NCBI GenBank assembly: GCA_003280915.1
Contig: QCDL01000002.1
Coordinates: 124,001 to 188,000, forward strand
Direction of reading: 5' to 3'
Source of the DNA: Prochlorococcus sp. AG-355-I04
Lineage (GTDB): Bacteria; Cyanobacteriota; Cyanobacteriia; PCC-6307; Cyanobiaceae
DNA: 64,000 bases
In this document: positions 26,017 to 36,590 of the stretch, in pieces
How positions within the stretch are numbered: the first letter of the stretch is position 1
Layout of the letters: every line of letters starts with the position of its first letter
The notes under the pieces: generated by a model
Seen by the model: the letters and a program-made list of their open reading frames with translations, nothing else
Told to the model about the DNA's origin: nothing
Database searches by the model: none
Position numbers and translations under genes: made by a program

Positions 26017-26634
26017 ATGGCAATGTCACTAAAGGTTATTGTTCCTCCTCATCCATTAATAAAACATTGGCTTTCAATATTAAGAGAAAAAAATACTCCA
26101 AATATTTTGTACTCAACAGGATATGAGCAATTAGGGAAATGGCTTACATATGAAGCATTACGTAATTGGCTGCCATATAAAAAAGAAATAGTAAATACTG
26201 ATAATGGAGACGCAGATGGATTCTTTATTAATAATGATTATCCAATAAAAGTGCTCGCAATGTTGCCCGAAGGATTATCTCTTTGGTTTGGATCTAAAGA
26301 AGTAATTCCTAATTCAACCCTCTCATTAGGAGAACTTCCTAAAACTATTGAATCAAATGAAGGAGTTATATTTTATTCAGAACAAATAACAACAAAATCA
26401 GCAACATTAGAAACTTTAATTAAATTAAAGGAATTAGGTGTTGATTCAAATAGGATTCTTTTAATAACTGCTATTTGCTCAAATAAAGGATTAAATGAAA
26501 TTGCGAAATTATTCCCTAATCAGGTAATTTACACTTCTTGCATAGATGAGGAAGACGAAAAAACAAAATTATTAGTACCGGGTATTGGGAATCCTCTATC
26601 GCGTTTAAGTACTATATTTCAAGATAAGAACTAA
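26017..26634 (+). CDS. Uracil phosphoribosyltransferase-like protein, degenerate PRPP loop
   Basis: 205 residues. The frame matches UPRT from end to end: PPHPLIKHWLSILREKNTP (N-terminal helix), LTYEALRNWLP, LLITAICSNKGLNEIAKLFP and the C-terminal VPGIGNPLSRL (187-197, where true UPRTs have IVPGLGDAGDR). But the PRPP loop DPMLATGG is replaced by FYSEQITTKSA (119-129), lacking the Asp-x-x-Ala-Thr-Gly-Gly core. Salvage activity is therefore doubtful; it may be a regulatory or binding paralogue. Two ATGs (26017, 26023) are possible starts. Not a frameshift: it is open throughout and compositionally normal. Confidence 0.7.
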   Translation: MAMSLKVIVPPHPLIKHWLSILREKNTPNILYSTGYEQLGKWLTYEALRNWLPYKKEIVNTDNGDADGFFINNDYPIKVLAMLPEGLSLWFGSKEVIPNSTLSLGELPKTIESNEGVIFYSEQITTKSATLETLIKLKELGVDSNRILLITAICSNKGLNEIAKLFPNQVIYTSCIDEEDEKTKLLVPGIGNPLSRLSTIFQDKN

Positions 26635-26663
26635 TATAGAATATAGGAGTAAGTTTTTTACCA

Positions 26664-26954
26664 ATGTCTGAATACAGAGATTCGTCTTCAAATAATCTTT
26701 TATCATTAATAAGCGGTGCCTTTATTGGAGCAGCAGGTCTAGCTTGGTGGTTAATATCCGAAGCAGACAAAAGAAAGGAGGAAAAAAAACAAAAAGCAAT
26801 GATGTATTCCTCCAGAATTCAAGACGGCTCAGAAGCGATTGATTCAAATGAAAATATAAATGAAGTTGAAGGAGAAAATCTGGAGAAGAAAGTTGAGCAA
26901 CTTAATTCTGCAATTGCTGATGTAAGGAAGCAACTTGAAGAGTTGGGGCAATAG
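26664..26954 (+). CDS. Small membrane-anchored coiled-coil protein
   Basis: 96 residues: short N-terminus, one hydrophobic helix (LISGAFIGAAGLAWWLI, ~14-30), a K/E-rich stretch, and a C-terminal heptad-like coil (LEKKVEQLNSAIADVRKQLEEL). Looks like a thylakoid or inner-membrane scaffold. No family recognised. Stop is 23 bp before ilvD. Confidence 0.6.
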   Translation: MSEYRDSSSNNLLSLISGAFIGAAGLAWWLISEADKRKEEKKQKAMMYSSRIQDGSEAIDSNENINEVEGENLEKKVEQLNSAIADVRKQLEELGQ

Positions 26955-26977
26955 AATAAAAAAGGATCACAAAGAAT

Positions 26978-28651
26978 ATGCATAAACTCAGATCATCTGC
27001 AATAACCCAAGGTGTGCAAAGATCTCCTAACAGATCAATGTTAAGAGCTGTTGGATTTAATGATGAAGATTTTAATAAACCTATTATTGGAGTTGCAAAT
27101 GGATACAGCACCATAACACCATGCAATATGGGTTTAAATAAGTTAGCTCTAAAAGCTGAAGAGTCAATAAAAAGATCCGGCGCAATGCCTCAAATGTTTG
27201 GGACGATAACAGTAAGTGATGGCATTTCTATGGGAACAGAGGGCATGAAATATTCCCTAGTTTCAAGAGAAGTTATTGCTGATTCCATTGAAACAGCATG
27301 CAATGCTCAAAGTATGGATGGGGTACTTGCTATAGGTGGATGTGACAAAAATATGCCGGGTGCCATGATTGCGATTGCAAGAATGAATATTCCATCAATT
27401 TTCATTTATGGAGGGACAATAAAGCCTGGAAAATTGCATGGAGAAGATCTTACTGTTGTTAGTGCATTTGAAGCTGTTGGACAATTAACATCAGGCAAAA
27501 TTAATGAAGAAAGGCTAATCCAAGTTGAGAAAAATTGTATTCCCGGTGCCGGTAGCTGTGGAGGGATGTTTACAGCTAATACAATGTCTGCGGTTATCGA
27601 AGTATTAGGGTTAAGTCTTCCTCACAGTTCTACTATGGCTGCTGAAGATCTTGAAAAAGAACTAAGTGCAGATAAAAGTGCTGAGATATTGGTCTCTGCA
27701 ATTGAAAAAGATATAAGACCTCTAGATCTAATGACAAAGAAAGCATTTGAAAATGCAATATCAGTAATTATGGCAATTGGTGGATCAACAAATGCGGTCT
27801 TGCATATCTTAGCTATTGCGAATACTGCAGGAATAGAAATCAACATTAATGATTTTGAGAGAATCAGACAAAAAGTACCCGTTATTTGTGACCTTAAACC
27901 GAGTGGTAAATATGTGACGGTGGATCTTCATAAGGCAGGTGGGATTCCACAAGTAATGAAAATACTTTTGAATGCAGGATTAATACATGGCGATTGTAAA
28001 AACATTGAAGGCAAAACCATCTCAGAATACTTACAGAATATTCCAGATAAGCCTCCAACAAATCAAAATGTCATAAGAGACATAGATAACCCTCTTTATA
28101 AAAAAGGACACCTAGCAATATTAAAAGGTAACTTAGCGAGCGAAGGTTCTGTAGCCAAAATTAGCGGAATAAAAAACCCTGTATTAACAGGTCCAGCAAA
28201 GATTTTTGAAAGTGAAGAGGATTGCTTAAAATCGATATTAAATAATGATATCAAGGCTGGCGATGTTGTTGTTATTAGAAACGAAGGTCCTGTAGGAGGA
28301 CCAGGTATGAGAGAAATGCTAGCTCCTACATCTGCAATTGTTGGTCAAGGACTCGGAGAGAAGGTAGCTTTAATTACCGATGGCAGATTTAGTGGTGGTA
28401 CTTATGGTCTTGTTGTGGGCCACATAGCTCCAGAGGCTGCTGTTGGCGGAAATATTGCTCTCATAAAAGAAGGTGATTTAATTACTGTAGATGCTGTAAA
28501 ACAACTAATTGAAGTTAATTTATCTGACGAAGAATTAGAAAAAAGAAAAAAAGATTGGGTAAAGCCTACACCAAAATACAAAAGAGGAATACTTTCAAAA
28601 TATTCGAAAATCGTAAGTACATCAAGTTTAGGGGCTGTTACTGATTTATAG
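26978..28651 (+). CDS. ilvD: Dihydroxy-acid dehydratase
   Basis: 557 residues. Iron-sulfur enzyme of valine, leucine and isoleucine synthesis that dehydrates 2,3-dihydroxy acids. Cluster cysteines in GGCDKNMPG and [14 protein letters not shown], plus the N-terminal region where a third ligand lies; substrate region RSPNRSML. The C-terminal [22 protein letters not shown] and [15 protein letters not shown] are all intact. With leuB it gives two branched-chain steps in the window, unlinked. Full length. Confidence 0.96.
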   Translation: MHKLRSSAITQGVQRSPNRSMLRAVGFNDEDFNKPIIGVANGYSTITPCNMGLNKLALKAEESIKRSGAMPQMFGTITVSDGISMGTEGMKYSLVSREVIADSIETACNAQSMDGVLAIGGCDKNMPGAMIAIARMNIPSIFIYGGTIKPGKLHGEDLTVVSAFEAVGQLTSGKINEERLIQVEKNCIPGAGSCGGMFTANTMSAVIEVLGLSLPHSSTMAAEDLEKELSADKSAEILVSAIEKDIRPLDLMTKKAFENAISVIMAIGGSTNAVLHILAIANTAGIEININDFERIRQKVPVICDLKPSGKYVTVDLHKAGGIPQVMKILLNAGLIHGDCKNIEGKTISEYLQNIPDKPPTNQNVIRDIDNPLYKKGHLAILKGNLASEGSVAKISGIKNPVLTGPAKIFESEEDCLKSILNNDIKAGDVVVIRNEGPVGGPGMREMLAPTSAIVGQGLGEKVALITDGRFSGGTYGLVVGHIAPEAAVGGNIALIKEGDLITVDAVKQLIEVNLSDEELEKRKKDWVKPTPKYKRGILSKYSKIVSTSSLGAVTDL

Positions 28652-28672
28652 ATCAGCTCAAAGTTTATTTTC

Positions 28673-29059
28673 TTAATCAATAAAGCTTTTTATCCTATTT
28701 GCTAAGTTTTCCAATCTAGCGCTGTATTTTGGTGAGTTGCATTTTTTTCCATTATTGCTATTCATCCACAATGTTTTAACTCCACACCACAATATTGGTT
28801 CATCAGGAAAATTAAGCTTAGAGATAACTAAAACTAACTCTTTATTTGATTTAAAAAGTTCTAATTCAAGATCATAAATTTCTAATCTTTTACCTTCTTT
28901 ATCTCGACATAAGATATTAACTGTTAAATCAATATTTTCATCTTCGAATTCGTATTCACCATTTATTTTTACTACAGAATGAACAAAAGGTTTATTTGTT
29001 AAATCTGCTGACTTGGCGATTAAGCTCTCTATATTTTTGGGTGGATTTTCAAATAACAC
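28673..29059 (-). CDS. Hypothetical protein (128 aa) overlapping the CIA30-like gene
   Basis: 128 residues, soluble, mixed alpha/beta, with four cysteines (ILCRD, LWCGV, KKCNS) and no recognised motif. Its ATG at 29059 lies 11 bp inside the CIA30-like gene, so the two are co-translated. It ends the reverse glpX-to-pgl cluster. A role linked to redox or to CIA30 is a guess from position only. Confidence 0.55.
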   Translation of the reverse strand: MLFENPPKNIESLIAKSADLTNKPFVHSVVKINGEYEFEDENIDLTVNILCRDKEGKRLEIYDLELELFKSNKELVLVISKLNFPDEPILWCGVKTLWMNSNNGKKCNSPKYSARLENLANRIKSFID

Positions 29060-29597
29060 TTATTGATTTAATTAAAACTTTTATTGAACCCTGTTTAAAC
29101 TCATTATTAAGTAATCCATCATCACCGAACTTAGAATGTAGTAGTTGCAATCTTTTAATTTTAGATGGCTTGAATTTAAATGGAAAACGTACTTTATTAG
29201 CTCTTACTGAAGGTTTTAACTCACTAAAAGGAATTTGAACATTTGTTGTCCCGAATTTTTTTGTTGGGAATGATTTAATCCATCTAAGTCCACCCGGAAT
29301 AAATTCGGTTAGTCCTAGTAGATCATCTTCACAAGCGACAGCAAATTTAAAAGTTCTTCCTTGTCCATCAATTTTTAATTCAAAGGATGAATATTCAATT
29401 ACGTTTAAAGAGGGTTTATAAATAGGTGATCTACAACTAACAAATCCTCCTGCTTTCTCGACAATATTGCCTTTTAATATCAAACCAGAATTTGAAATTT
29501 CACAAAAAGCTGAACTTGACCCGCCCATAACAGTATCATTTAATGTTTTCCAACCATCAAACTCCTTTTTCTGAAATAAAAATTTTTTCTTACTCAT
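29049..29597 (-). CDS. CIA30 (NDUFAF1)-like protein
   Basis: 182 residues. Beta-jelly-roll fold of the CIA30 family: WKTLNDTVMGGSSSAF (N-terminal signature WxxxxDxVMGGxS), GRTFKFAVACE, and FPTKKF...VQIPFSELKPSV. In mitochondria CIA30/NDUFAF1 helps assemble complex I; bacterial homologues are often unassigned carbohydrate-binding-like proteins. Cyanobacteria have an NDH-1 complex that could use such a factor, but this is inference. Start overlaps nothing upstream (30-bp gap from pgl). Confidence 0.75.
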   Translation of the reverse strand: MSKKKFLFQKKEFDGWKTLNDTVMGGSSSAFCEISNSGLILKGNIVEKAGGFVSCRSPIYKPSLNVIEYSSFELKIDGQGRTFKFAVACEDDLLGLTEFIPGGLRWIKSFPTKKFGTTNVQIPFSELKPSVRANKVRFPFKFKPSKIKRLQLLHSKFGDDGLLNNEFKQGSIKVLIKSISVI

Positions 29598-29627
29598 TAA
29601 ATAATTTAAATTATTAATAGACTCTAA

Positions 29628-30365
29628 CTAAATTTCTAATTCTTTTGCTGATTCCTGATCACAAAATATGGAAATTTGGTTAATAGATTTTATTAATTTT
29701 GATGGTGTTCTATCTGGTGGCTCTTTTTCATCTAATAACCTCTCAAGAGCAATTCTTTTAGAAGCTCCACTAACCAAAAATAATATCTTTGAAGAGGCTG
29801 AAAGGACCTTTGGAGTTAATGAAATTCTTTTTAATCCTTTGCCTTCATTAAAAATAACAAAATCATCTACATTATTATTTTCTTGATAAGGGAATAGTGA
29901 GGCTGTATGACCATCGTCTCCAAGACCTAATAATGTTAAATCAAAGGTTGGAGGGTTAGATCCGCATTTTTCAAATAATTTAGAAATAAATTGATTTTTT
30001 GTAGTTTCATCATCAGCATTTAAATCATTGAAAATTTCATAGAAAAAAGCTTTAGATCCAAAGTTAGTTAACAATGAATTCTTCAACATTAACGAGTTAC
30101 TTAATTCTGAATTTGTATCAACACATCTTTCATCTCCTAAAAAGACATCAACCATATCCCATCTAAGATCACTTTTTGATAAAAGCTTATAGACAGATTT
30201 AGGAGTTGAACCGCCACTTACACAAAATTTGAACCTGTCTTTCTTTTTTAAAATATGAATAATGTGACTTTCAATAAACTTATAAACCGCTGTAGATAGC
30301 TCTAACTTGTCTTTGTAAATGTTAAGTGTATATCCATTTTTAACCTTTTCAATCATTTCATCCAT
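29628..30365 (-). CDS. pgl: 6-phosphogluconolactonase
   Basis: 245 residues. Hydrolyses 6-phosphogluconolactone, second step of the oxidative pentose phosphate pathway used in the dark. SGGSTPKSVYKLL, VFLGDERCVD, LLGLGDDGHTASLFP (the conserved His) and FLVSGASKRIAL are all present. Its first codons overlap the end of gnd by 13 bp, giving gnd-pgl in one transcript. Length normal. Confidence 0.93.
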   Translation of the reverse strand: MDEMIEKVKNGYTLNIYKDKLELSTAVYKFIESHIIHILKKKDRFKFCVSGGSTPKSVYKLLSKSDLRWDMVDVFLGDERCVDTNSELSNSLMLKNSLLTNFGSKAFFYEIFNDLNADDETTKNQFISKLFEKCGSNPPTFDLTLLGLGDDGHTASLFPYQENNNVDDFVIFNEGKGLKRISLTPKVLSASSKILFLVSGASKRIALERLLDEKEPPDRTPSKLIKSINQISIFCDQESAKELEI

Positions 30366-31771
30366 TCAGTATGAAAACTACCTTCCCTATCAATTCTTTC
30401 ATATGTATGAGAGCCAAAACAGTCTCTCATTGCCTGAACAAGATTCTGAGGAAGTCTATTGGTTCTATAACTATTCAAATAATCTAGAGTACTGGATAAA
30501 CATGGGACTGGTATACCTGCCTTTGTAGATAGAGAAACTACTTTAGCTAAGTTATCTAATCTTGTCGCAATTTCATTGTTAAACCAATCATCAAAAATTA
30601 AATTTTTTAGATTAGGGTCTTTGTTATAAGCATCTTGAATTTTACTTAATAATTTTGATCTAATTATGCAACCACCTTTCCATATTTGAGCAATTGACGG
30701 CATATTCAAACCATAATTATATACTGCAGATGCTTCTCTTAAAATATCCATACCTTGGGCATAACTAGCAATTGTGGCAAGGACTACAGCATCAAATAAA
30801 GGTTTCATTCCATCTGAAATATTTCCTAAATCAAAATCCTCTATCTCTTTAGATGGAATAGTTTTTTCAATCTCACTACGTTGCTCTTTTAAAGAACTCA
30901 TTACTCTTGCATTTAGAGATGCATAAATAGTTGGGACTGATACCCCAAGTTCTAGAGCACTTACGACAGTCCATAAACCTGTACCTTTCTGACCAGCTTT
31001 ATCTAATATTTTTTCCACGACATCATCTCCAGTTATCTCATCTTTTGTATTTAGACAAATCTCTGTTATCTCGACAAGATAAGAGGCTAATTCATCAGTA
31101 TTATTCCAAATACCAAATACCTCTGACATCTGCTGTCCATTCATACCTTTGACTCTCTTCATAAGGTCATAAGCTTCTGCGAGTATTTGTTCAATTCCGT
31201 ATTCAATTCCGTTATGAACAGTTTTCACAAAATGACCTGAACCTCCTGGTCCAACATATGCAACACATGGTCCATCTTCAACTTTAGCAGCCATTTTTGT
31301 TAATAAGCTTTCTATTGCATCATATGAAGCCTTAGTACCGCCAGGCATCATACTTGGGCCTTCTAGAGCTCCTTTAGCACCGCCTGATACTCCCATTCCA
31401 ATGTATCCAAAACTTTTACTTTCAAGAGTATTTACCCTTCTTTCTGTATCTTTAAATTGAGAATTACCGCCATCTATTAATAAATCTCCTTCCTCGAGAT
31501 ATCCAGAAATATTATCTATTACTGCATCTGTCGCGGGCCCAGCTTTTACCATCATTAGAATTCTTCTAGGTCTCTCTAGCTTGTTAACAAATTCTTGGAG
31601 AGTTTCAGCTCCCTCTATATTCTTCCCAAGACCGCGACCTTGTAAAAATTCTTCAGTTTTTGAGTAAGTCCTATTAAAAACTACACTAGAAAATCCATTT
31701 CTCTCTGCGTTAAGAACTAAATTTTCGCCCATAACACCAAGACCTACTAAACCAAAATGTGCCTTGGACAT
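30353..31771 (-). CDS. gnd: 6-phosphogluconate dehydrogenase (decarboxylating)
   Basis: 472 residues. Produces Ru5P, CO2 and NADPH. N-terminal Rossmann VGLGVMGENL, MMVKAG, GGNS, GVSGGAKGALEGPSMMPGG, and GSGHFVKTVHNGIEYG with the catalytic Lys/His/Asn set. The C-terminal tail of the second subunit (YERIDREGSFHTEWMK) closes normally. Its product Ru5P is also the substrate of phosphoribulokinase, so it is opposed to prk by day. Confidence 0.97.
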   Translation of the reverse strand: MSKAHFGLVGLGVMGENLVLNAERNGFSSVVFNRTYSKTEEFLQGRGLGKNIEGAETLQEFVNKLERPRRILMMVKAGPATDAVIDNISGYLEEGDLLIDGGNSQFKDTERRVNTLESKSFGYIGMGVSGGAKGALEGPSMMPGGTKASYDAIESLLTKMAAKVEDGPCVAYVGPGGSGHFVKTVHNGIEYGIEQILAEAYDLMKRVKGMNGQQMSEVFGIWNNTDELASYLVEITEICLNTKDEITGDDVVEKILDKAGQKGTGLWTVVSALELGVSVPTIYASLNARVMSSLKEQRSEIEKTIPSKEIEDFDLGNISDGMKPLFDAVVLATIASYAQGMDILREASAVYNYGLNMPSIAQIWKGGCIIRSKLLSKIQDAYNKDPNLKNLIFDDWFNNEIATRLDNLAKVVSLSTKAGIPVPCLSSTLDYLNSYRTNRLPQNLVQAMRDCFGSHTYERIDREGSFHTEWMK

Positions 31772-31867
31772 AAAAAATTAAAAAAACTCAATAAATATAG
31801 TGTGCCTGCAACTCAAAGAAATTGCTTAAAAAAAATACTAATGTCAGCGAAAAATGATCGAAAAGAT

Positions 31868-33163
31868 TTAAATAACAGTTCCGTTTGCAATCGTTGCATT
31901 TTTAACTACAACAACAATTCCATTTCTTATATAGAAGCCTAATTCTGGCTTATCTGCTTCTTCTACTCGATCTTTATTGATAATTACGACATTATCACCA
32001 ATCCTTGTATTTTTATCAAGAATTGCTCTTTTTACAGTAGTTCCTTCGCCTACACCAAGAGGAGTTCCGCCTCCTTTTCTTAATTCAATCCTCTCTTCAG
32101 GTGATTCAAAGAAATCGGCTCCCATAACAAGAGTATCCTCAAGAACAGAATCACTTTCAATCCTGCTTCTAACACCTAAAACACAATGCAAAATACTGCA
32201 CGACTTCAAGATTGTACCTTCACAAACTATTGAATCAGTAATTTGAGCATCTACAAGTTTAGAAGGGGGGAGAAATCTAGGTCTTGTATAAATTGGAAAT
32301 TTCTCATCATAAAAGCTAAATGGGGGTTTTGGTTGCTCAGTTAATGCAAGGTTTGACTCAAAGAATGCCCCAATGGTACCAATATCTTCCCAATAATCAT
32401 CGAATACATAACTTTTAAGAGTATCGCCTCTATTGAGGGCTTCTGGAATTATGTCCTTACCAAAATCTGTATAATTAGGAAATTTATTTAGAAGATCGAA
32501 AAGAGTATTCCTGCTAAAAACGTAAATACCCATAGAGGCTAGATATGGTTTTTCGGCCGCTGACTCTTTACTTAATCCAAATTTTGAAGTATCTACTGCC
32601 ATTGCCTTCAGCTTCTCTCCAGTTGGTTTTTCACTGAATTCTTTTATATTTCCTAAATCATCAGTTCTCATGAGGCCAAAACCTTCTGCTTGAGCTTCAT
32701 CAACAGGTAAAGCTGCAACAGTTAAATCAGCTCCATTATCTCTATGATGTTGAACAAATAAACTGTAGTCCATTCTGTAAAGTTGATCACCTGACAATAT
32801 TAAATATTCATCAACATCCCATTCTTGAAATAACCATTGGTATTTTCTTACAGCATCAGCAGTACCTTCAAACCACTTTGGACTATCAGGAGTCTGTTGT
32901 GCTGCTAAAACCTCCACAAATCCTTGGCCAAAAGGGCCATTTAAATTATAGGTTCTTCCTATGTGTCTATTTAGAGATGCACTATTGAACTGAGTCAATA
33001 CGTACATTTTTTCAATACCTGAATTTATACAATTACTAATCGGAATATCTATCAAACGATACTTACCTGCCAATGGAACAGCAGGTTTAGCCCTCATTTT
33101 TGTTAGAGGGTAAAGTCTAGAACCTTTTCCTCCTCCGAGGATTATGGCCAACACACGCTTCAT
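31868..33163 (-). CDS. glgC: Glucose-1-phosphate adenylyltransferase (ADP-glucose pyrophosphorylase)
   Basis: 431 residues. Makes ADP-glucose for glycogen, the main control point of carbon storage. N-terminal [23 protein letters not shown] site [15 protein letters not shown], substrate site FSEKP, and the C-terminal beta-helix. Cyanobacterial forms are activated by 3-phosphoglycerate and inhibited by Pi; the allosteric residues cannot be verified by eye. The start and stop fit a normal length. Confidence 0.96.
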   Translation of the reverse strand: MKRVLAIILGGGKGSRLYPLTKMRAKPAVPLAGKYRLIDIPISNCINSGIEKMYVLTQFNSASLNRHIGRTYNLNGPFGQGFVEVLAAQQTPDSPKWFEGTADAVRKYQWLFQEWDVDEYLILSGDQLYRMDYSLFVQHHRDNGADLTVAALPVDEAQAEGFGLMRTDDLGNIKEFSEKPTGEKLKAMAVDTSKFGLSKESAAEKPYLASMGIYVFSRNTLFDLLNKFPNYTDFGKDIIPEALNRGDTLKSYVFDDYWEDIGTIGAFFESNLALTEQPKPPFSFYDEKFPIYTRPRFLPPSKLVDAQITDSIVCEGTILKSCSILHCVLGVRSRIESDSVLEDTLVMGADFFESPEERIELRKGGGTPLGVGEGTTVKRAILDKNTRIGDNVVIINKDRVEEADKPELGFYIRNGIVVVVKNATIANGTVI

Positions 33164-33293
33164 TCAATCTAATAGAGGTAGATATACAACTATTTAAAGT
33201 AACTGATTATGGGCATGTTTAGAAATACAAATGGTCAGTTTACAAAGGTATTTCAATAAATCACTGGAAAAACTTAATATAAATCGAAAAAAA

Positions 33294-34604
33294 TTAGTTA
33301 TTTTTATCCTCTTCTACCAAAGAAAACAATTTTTCAACGATTTTCAAAGAAACTTGTCTTTCTTCTCTTGATTGAGGACTTCTCAACTTGGTGACCGGCG
33401 TATGAAGTATTTTATTAATTATTCCTTTAGTCAGAGCTTCCACAACTTTTCTTTCTCTAGCCGAAAAATCTGGTCCCATTCTGCTAAGTGCTTTTTGTAA
33501 TTCCTCTTTTCTAATTAATTCCAAATCTGATCTAAGTTTATTAATTACTGGAACGGCCTCTAAACTTGCCCACCATTCTAGAAAAATGATCCTTTCTTCT
33601 TCTACTAAAGATTCCGCTTCCTTTGCGATTTTCTGTCTAAATTCTTGATTTCTTGAAACCACCTCTTGTAAGTCATCAACATCAAATGATTTAACAAATT
33701 CATGTTGTTTGACATCATTAGAGATATTTCTCGGTACACCAATATCAATAAATTTAAGTCTATTACTTAAATTTATTTTTTCAATTTTTGTGAGATCAAT
33801 AATTGGCTCTTCAGAAGCAGTACTTGTGAAAACAAGCGAAGATAATGATATATTTTCTTCTAATTCGTTTAACCCTTTACAAACAATCTCTAAATCAGGG
33901 AAGTCTTGAGCAAGATTTAATGCCCTATCAATATTTCTATTTAAAAGGATAAGTTTATGACATCCTTTTGATTTTAAATGAGTTATTAAAAGCCTACTCA
34001 TTCGTCCTGCGCCAACAACAAGAACGTTCTCTGATTCCAAACTTACAAGAGTATCAAAACCTTTTTCTTGTCCAATTTTTAATTGAGCTAGTTCTACCGC
34101 TGCTGAACTGATTGACACAGCTCCAGTTCCTAAATTTGTTTCGGATCTTACTTTTTTACCTGTACTAACTGATTGAGTTAATAATCTATTAAGAATTGGT
34201 CCAGTAGATTGATTCTCTTGACCTAATCTCATCATTTTTTTTACCTGCGAAAGGATTTGTCCTTCCCCTAAAACGAGGCTATCGAGTCCTGCCGAGACTT
34301 TCATCAAATGCAAAACTGCTTCTTCCTGTCTAAAGCAAAAAAGATGTGGATTTAAATCTTCAAAAATTATTCCAGAATATTCTGATATGAATTCTTTAAT
34401 AGATGAAATTCCAGTAATTTTATCCTTTACTAACGCATATATTTCCAGCCTATTACAAGTACTTAAAATTGACACCTCTAATACATCAGAGAAAGCTTTT
34501 AATGCTTTCAATGACTCTGTTATAGATTGGTCAGGAATACTTAACTTCTCACGCACTTCGACAGGTGCCGTGCGATGACTCAGTCCGACGACAACAATAT
34601 GCAT
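33294..34604 (-). CDS. hemA: Glutamyl-tRNA reductase
   Basis: 436 residues. Reduces Glu-tRNA to glutamate semialdehyde, first committed step of tetrapyrroles (heme, chlorophyll, bilins). N-terminal GLSHRTAPVEVREKL, catalytic Cys50 in STCNRLEIY, VLGEGQIL, nucleotide-binding VVGAGRMSRLL, and a C-terminal dimerisation helix with the long coiled region. The cofactor NADPH supply is made by gnd in the same cluster. 129 bp to glgC holds nothing recognisable. Confidence 0.96.
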   Translation of the reverse strand: MHIVVVGLSHRTAPVEVREKLSIPDQSITESLKALKAFSDVLEVSILSTCNRLEIYALVKDKITGISSIKEFISEYSGIIFEDLNPHLFCFRQEEAVLHLMKVSAGLDSLVLGEGQILSQVKKMMRLGQENQSTGPILNRLLTQSVSTGKKVRSETNLGTGAVSISSAAVELAQLKIGQEKGFDTLVSLESENVLVVGAGRMSRLLITHLKSKGCHKLILLNRNIDRALNLAQDFPDLEIVCKGLNELEENISLSSLVFTSTASEEPIIDLTKIEKINLSNRLKFIDIGVPRNISNDVKQHEFVKSFDVDDLQEVVSRNQEFRQKIAKEAESLVEEERIIFLEWWASLEAVPVINKLRSDLELIRKEELQKALSRMGPDFSARERKVVEALTKGIINKILHTPVTKLRSPQSREERQVSLKIVEKLFSLVEEDKNN

Positions 34605-34622
34605 AAAATCAAAAGTGAATTT

Positions 34623-35624
34623 TTAAAGGCTGATACTCTTAGCACCATCTTTTATATGGACAGTATTTGTGAACCTTGCAGTACTATCTAATGTACTAAT
34701 AACTAGACTACTTGTTCTAACACAATCCCTTTCAAATTTAACTCCGTCAAATAATAATCCATCAGTTATTCCACTTCCAGCGAAAACAACATTTTCGCCC
34801 GATGCCAATTCATTTGCTTCATAAATTTTATCTATATCCGTTATGCCCATTTCATTAAGACGTTTTATATTTCCTTCTTTTGTGTAATCAGCCCATTCGG
34901 AAGTTTGAGCGATTGCCGGATCATAAACTAGTTGTCCTTGAAAGTGTCCGCCAAGAGCTCTCATCGCAGCAGCTGAAATAACACCCTCTGGAGCTGCGCC
35001 TATACCCATCAAGCAATGTGTTCCAGTTCCTGCAAAACCGCATGCAATCGCAGCTTGAACATCACCATCAGAAATCGGTTGTACTTTTGCACCACATCCT
35101 CGTATCTCTTTAATTAAATCTTTATGTCTAGTCCTATCCATTACAACTACAGTAAGCTCATCAACAGAAAGGCCCAAGCAATCACTTAGTATCTTCAAGT
35201 TTTCAGTAGCTGAATTTCTAATATCAACTTTACCTTTGGCCGCAGGAGGCGCTGCTAATTTGTTCATGTAAAAATCAGGAGCATTGAAAAGACCACCTGT
35301 GTCAGAGGCAGCTAAAACCGCCATAGAACCTCTTTGATTATTCGCACAAAGATTAGTTCCTTCACAAGGATCTACTGCAAAGTCAACCCCTGGGCCACTT
35401 CCACTTCCAACCTCTTCACCTATATAAAGCATGGGTGCTTCATCTCTTTCACCTTCTCCAATAACAATTTTCCCTTTCATTTCAATTTTGCCCATTCGCA
35501 ATCTCATTGCTTCGACAGCTGCAGCATCAGCTTCATCTTTTTGACCAAGTCCTGTTAGTTTTGCTGAGGCAATAGCTGCTTGCTCGACAACTTCGAGAAT
35601 TTCTTGAATTAAAGTTTGATTCAC
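34623..35624 (-). CDS. glpX: Class II fructose-1,6-/sedoheptulose-1,7-bisphosphatase
   Basis: 333 residues. Dual FBPase/SBPase of the Calvin cycle; the cyanobacterial form acts on both substrates. [17 protein letters not shown] with the metal ligands, [25 protein letters not shown], and [15 protein letters not shown] are present. No separate plant-type FBPase is seen in the window. 18 bp from hemA; transcribed together. Divergent from rpe across a 186-bp gap. Confidence 0.96.
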   Translation of the reverse strand: MNQTLIQEILEVVEQAAIASAKLTGLGQKDEADAAAVEAMRLRMGKIEMKGKIVIGEGERDEAPMLYIGEEVGSGSGPGVDFAVDPCEGTNLCANNQRGSMAVLAASDTGGLFNAPDFYMNKLAAPPAAKGKVDIRNSATENLKILSDCLGLSVDELTVVVMDRTRHKDLIKEIRGCGAKVQPISDGDVQAAIACGFAGTGTHCLMGIGAAPEGVISAAAMRALGGHFQGQLVYDPAIAQTSEWADYTKEGNIKRLNEMGITDIDKIYEANELASGENVVFAGSGITDGLLFDGVKFERDCVRTSSLVISTLDSTARFTNTVHIKDGAKSISL

Positions 35625-35810
35625 AATTAAATTTTGAGGATTTTCTAAAAGGTTTTGAGTATGATCTCATATAAAATGCAATTTTTATGAGAATTATTAT
35701 GCTAGTAAGCTTTTTTTAACTCTTTACAGCTGTTACTTTATCAGGCCGTGACTTGAAATTAGGAATAAACAACTAAATATAGTATCTTTATTAAATATTT
35801 TAAAAATTAA

Positions 35811-36569
35811 ATGACTGAGTCAAATCAAGCAAATTTAACTGGTGCAAATAGACCAATTCAAATAATTCCTTCAGTTTTACCAGCAGATTGGGCAAATATG
35901 GGGGCATGTGTGAAAGAACTCGAGGAAGCTGGGGTAGATAGAATTCAATTTGATGTAATGGATGGAAATTTCGTACCAAATCTTACATTTGGTCCTGAAA
36001 TGATTGCTGCATGCAGGAAATATTGCAATGTCCCTTTTGAAACTCAATTAATGGTAAGCCAGTACAACTGTGAAACAATGCTTGAATCTTATGTAGACGC
36101 TACAAAAGGGGTAAATGGTGAACCAGGAGTAGTAATAGCTCATGCCGAAGCAAATATTCATTTGCATAGAGTTCTAGGAAGAATAAGAGATTTAGGAGGA
36201 TCTCCTTCTGTTGCATTGAACCCTCATACTCCTTTTGAAATGATTAAAAATATAATGGATATGGTTGATCATGTTTTGGTTATGACAGTTAATCCAGGCT
36301 TTGGAGGACAAGCTTATATACCAACAATGCTTAATAAAATAAGAGAAATAAGAAACTTTATTATCGAAAAAAACTTAGATATCGACATTGAAGTTGATGG
36401 GGGGATAAAAGCAAATTGGACTATTTCACAATGTGCCGATGCTGGTGCTAATTGTTTTATTGCAGGTAGCGGAATGTTTGCTTACCCAACATTAAAAGAA
36501 GGATGTGATGACTTGAGAAAAGTTGCACAAGAAGCACAAAAAGGGAATGTTCTTTCAGAACCTGAATAA
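35811..36569 (+). CDS. rpe: Ribulose-phosphate 3-epimerase
   Basis: 252 residues. Interconverts Xu5P and Ru5P. (beta/alpha)8 barrel with IQFDVMDGNFVPNLTFG (metal and catalytic Asp), MVSQY, HAEA, MTVNPGFGGQAY, and IEVDGGIKA, IAGSGMF. A ~20-residue N-terminal lead (TESNQANLTGANRPIQI) is longer than in most bacteria. The 186-bp upstream gap carries no recognised RNA; a TATAGT -10-like hexamer lies near 35780. Confidence 0.96.
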   Translation: MTESNQANLTGANRPIQIIPSVLPADWANMGACVKELEEAGVDRIQFDVMDGNFVPNLTFGPEMIAACRKYCNVPFETQLMVSQYNCETMLESYVDATKGVNGEPGVVIAHAEANIHLHRVLGRIRDLGGSPSVALNPHTPFEMIKNIMDMVDHVLVMTVNPGFGGQAYIPTMLNKIREIRNFIIEKNLDIDIEVDGGIKANWTISQCADAGANCFIAGSGMFAYPTLKEGCDDLRKVAQEAQKGNVLSEPE

Positions 36570-36590
36570 ATATTCTGGATGATTAAAAAA

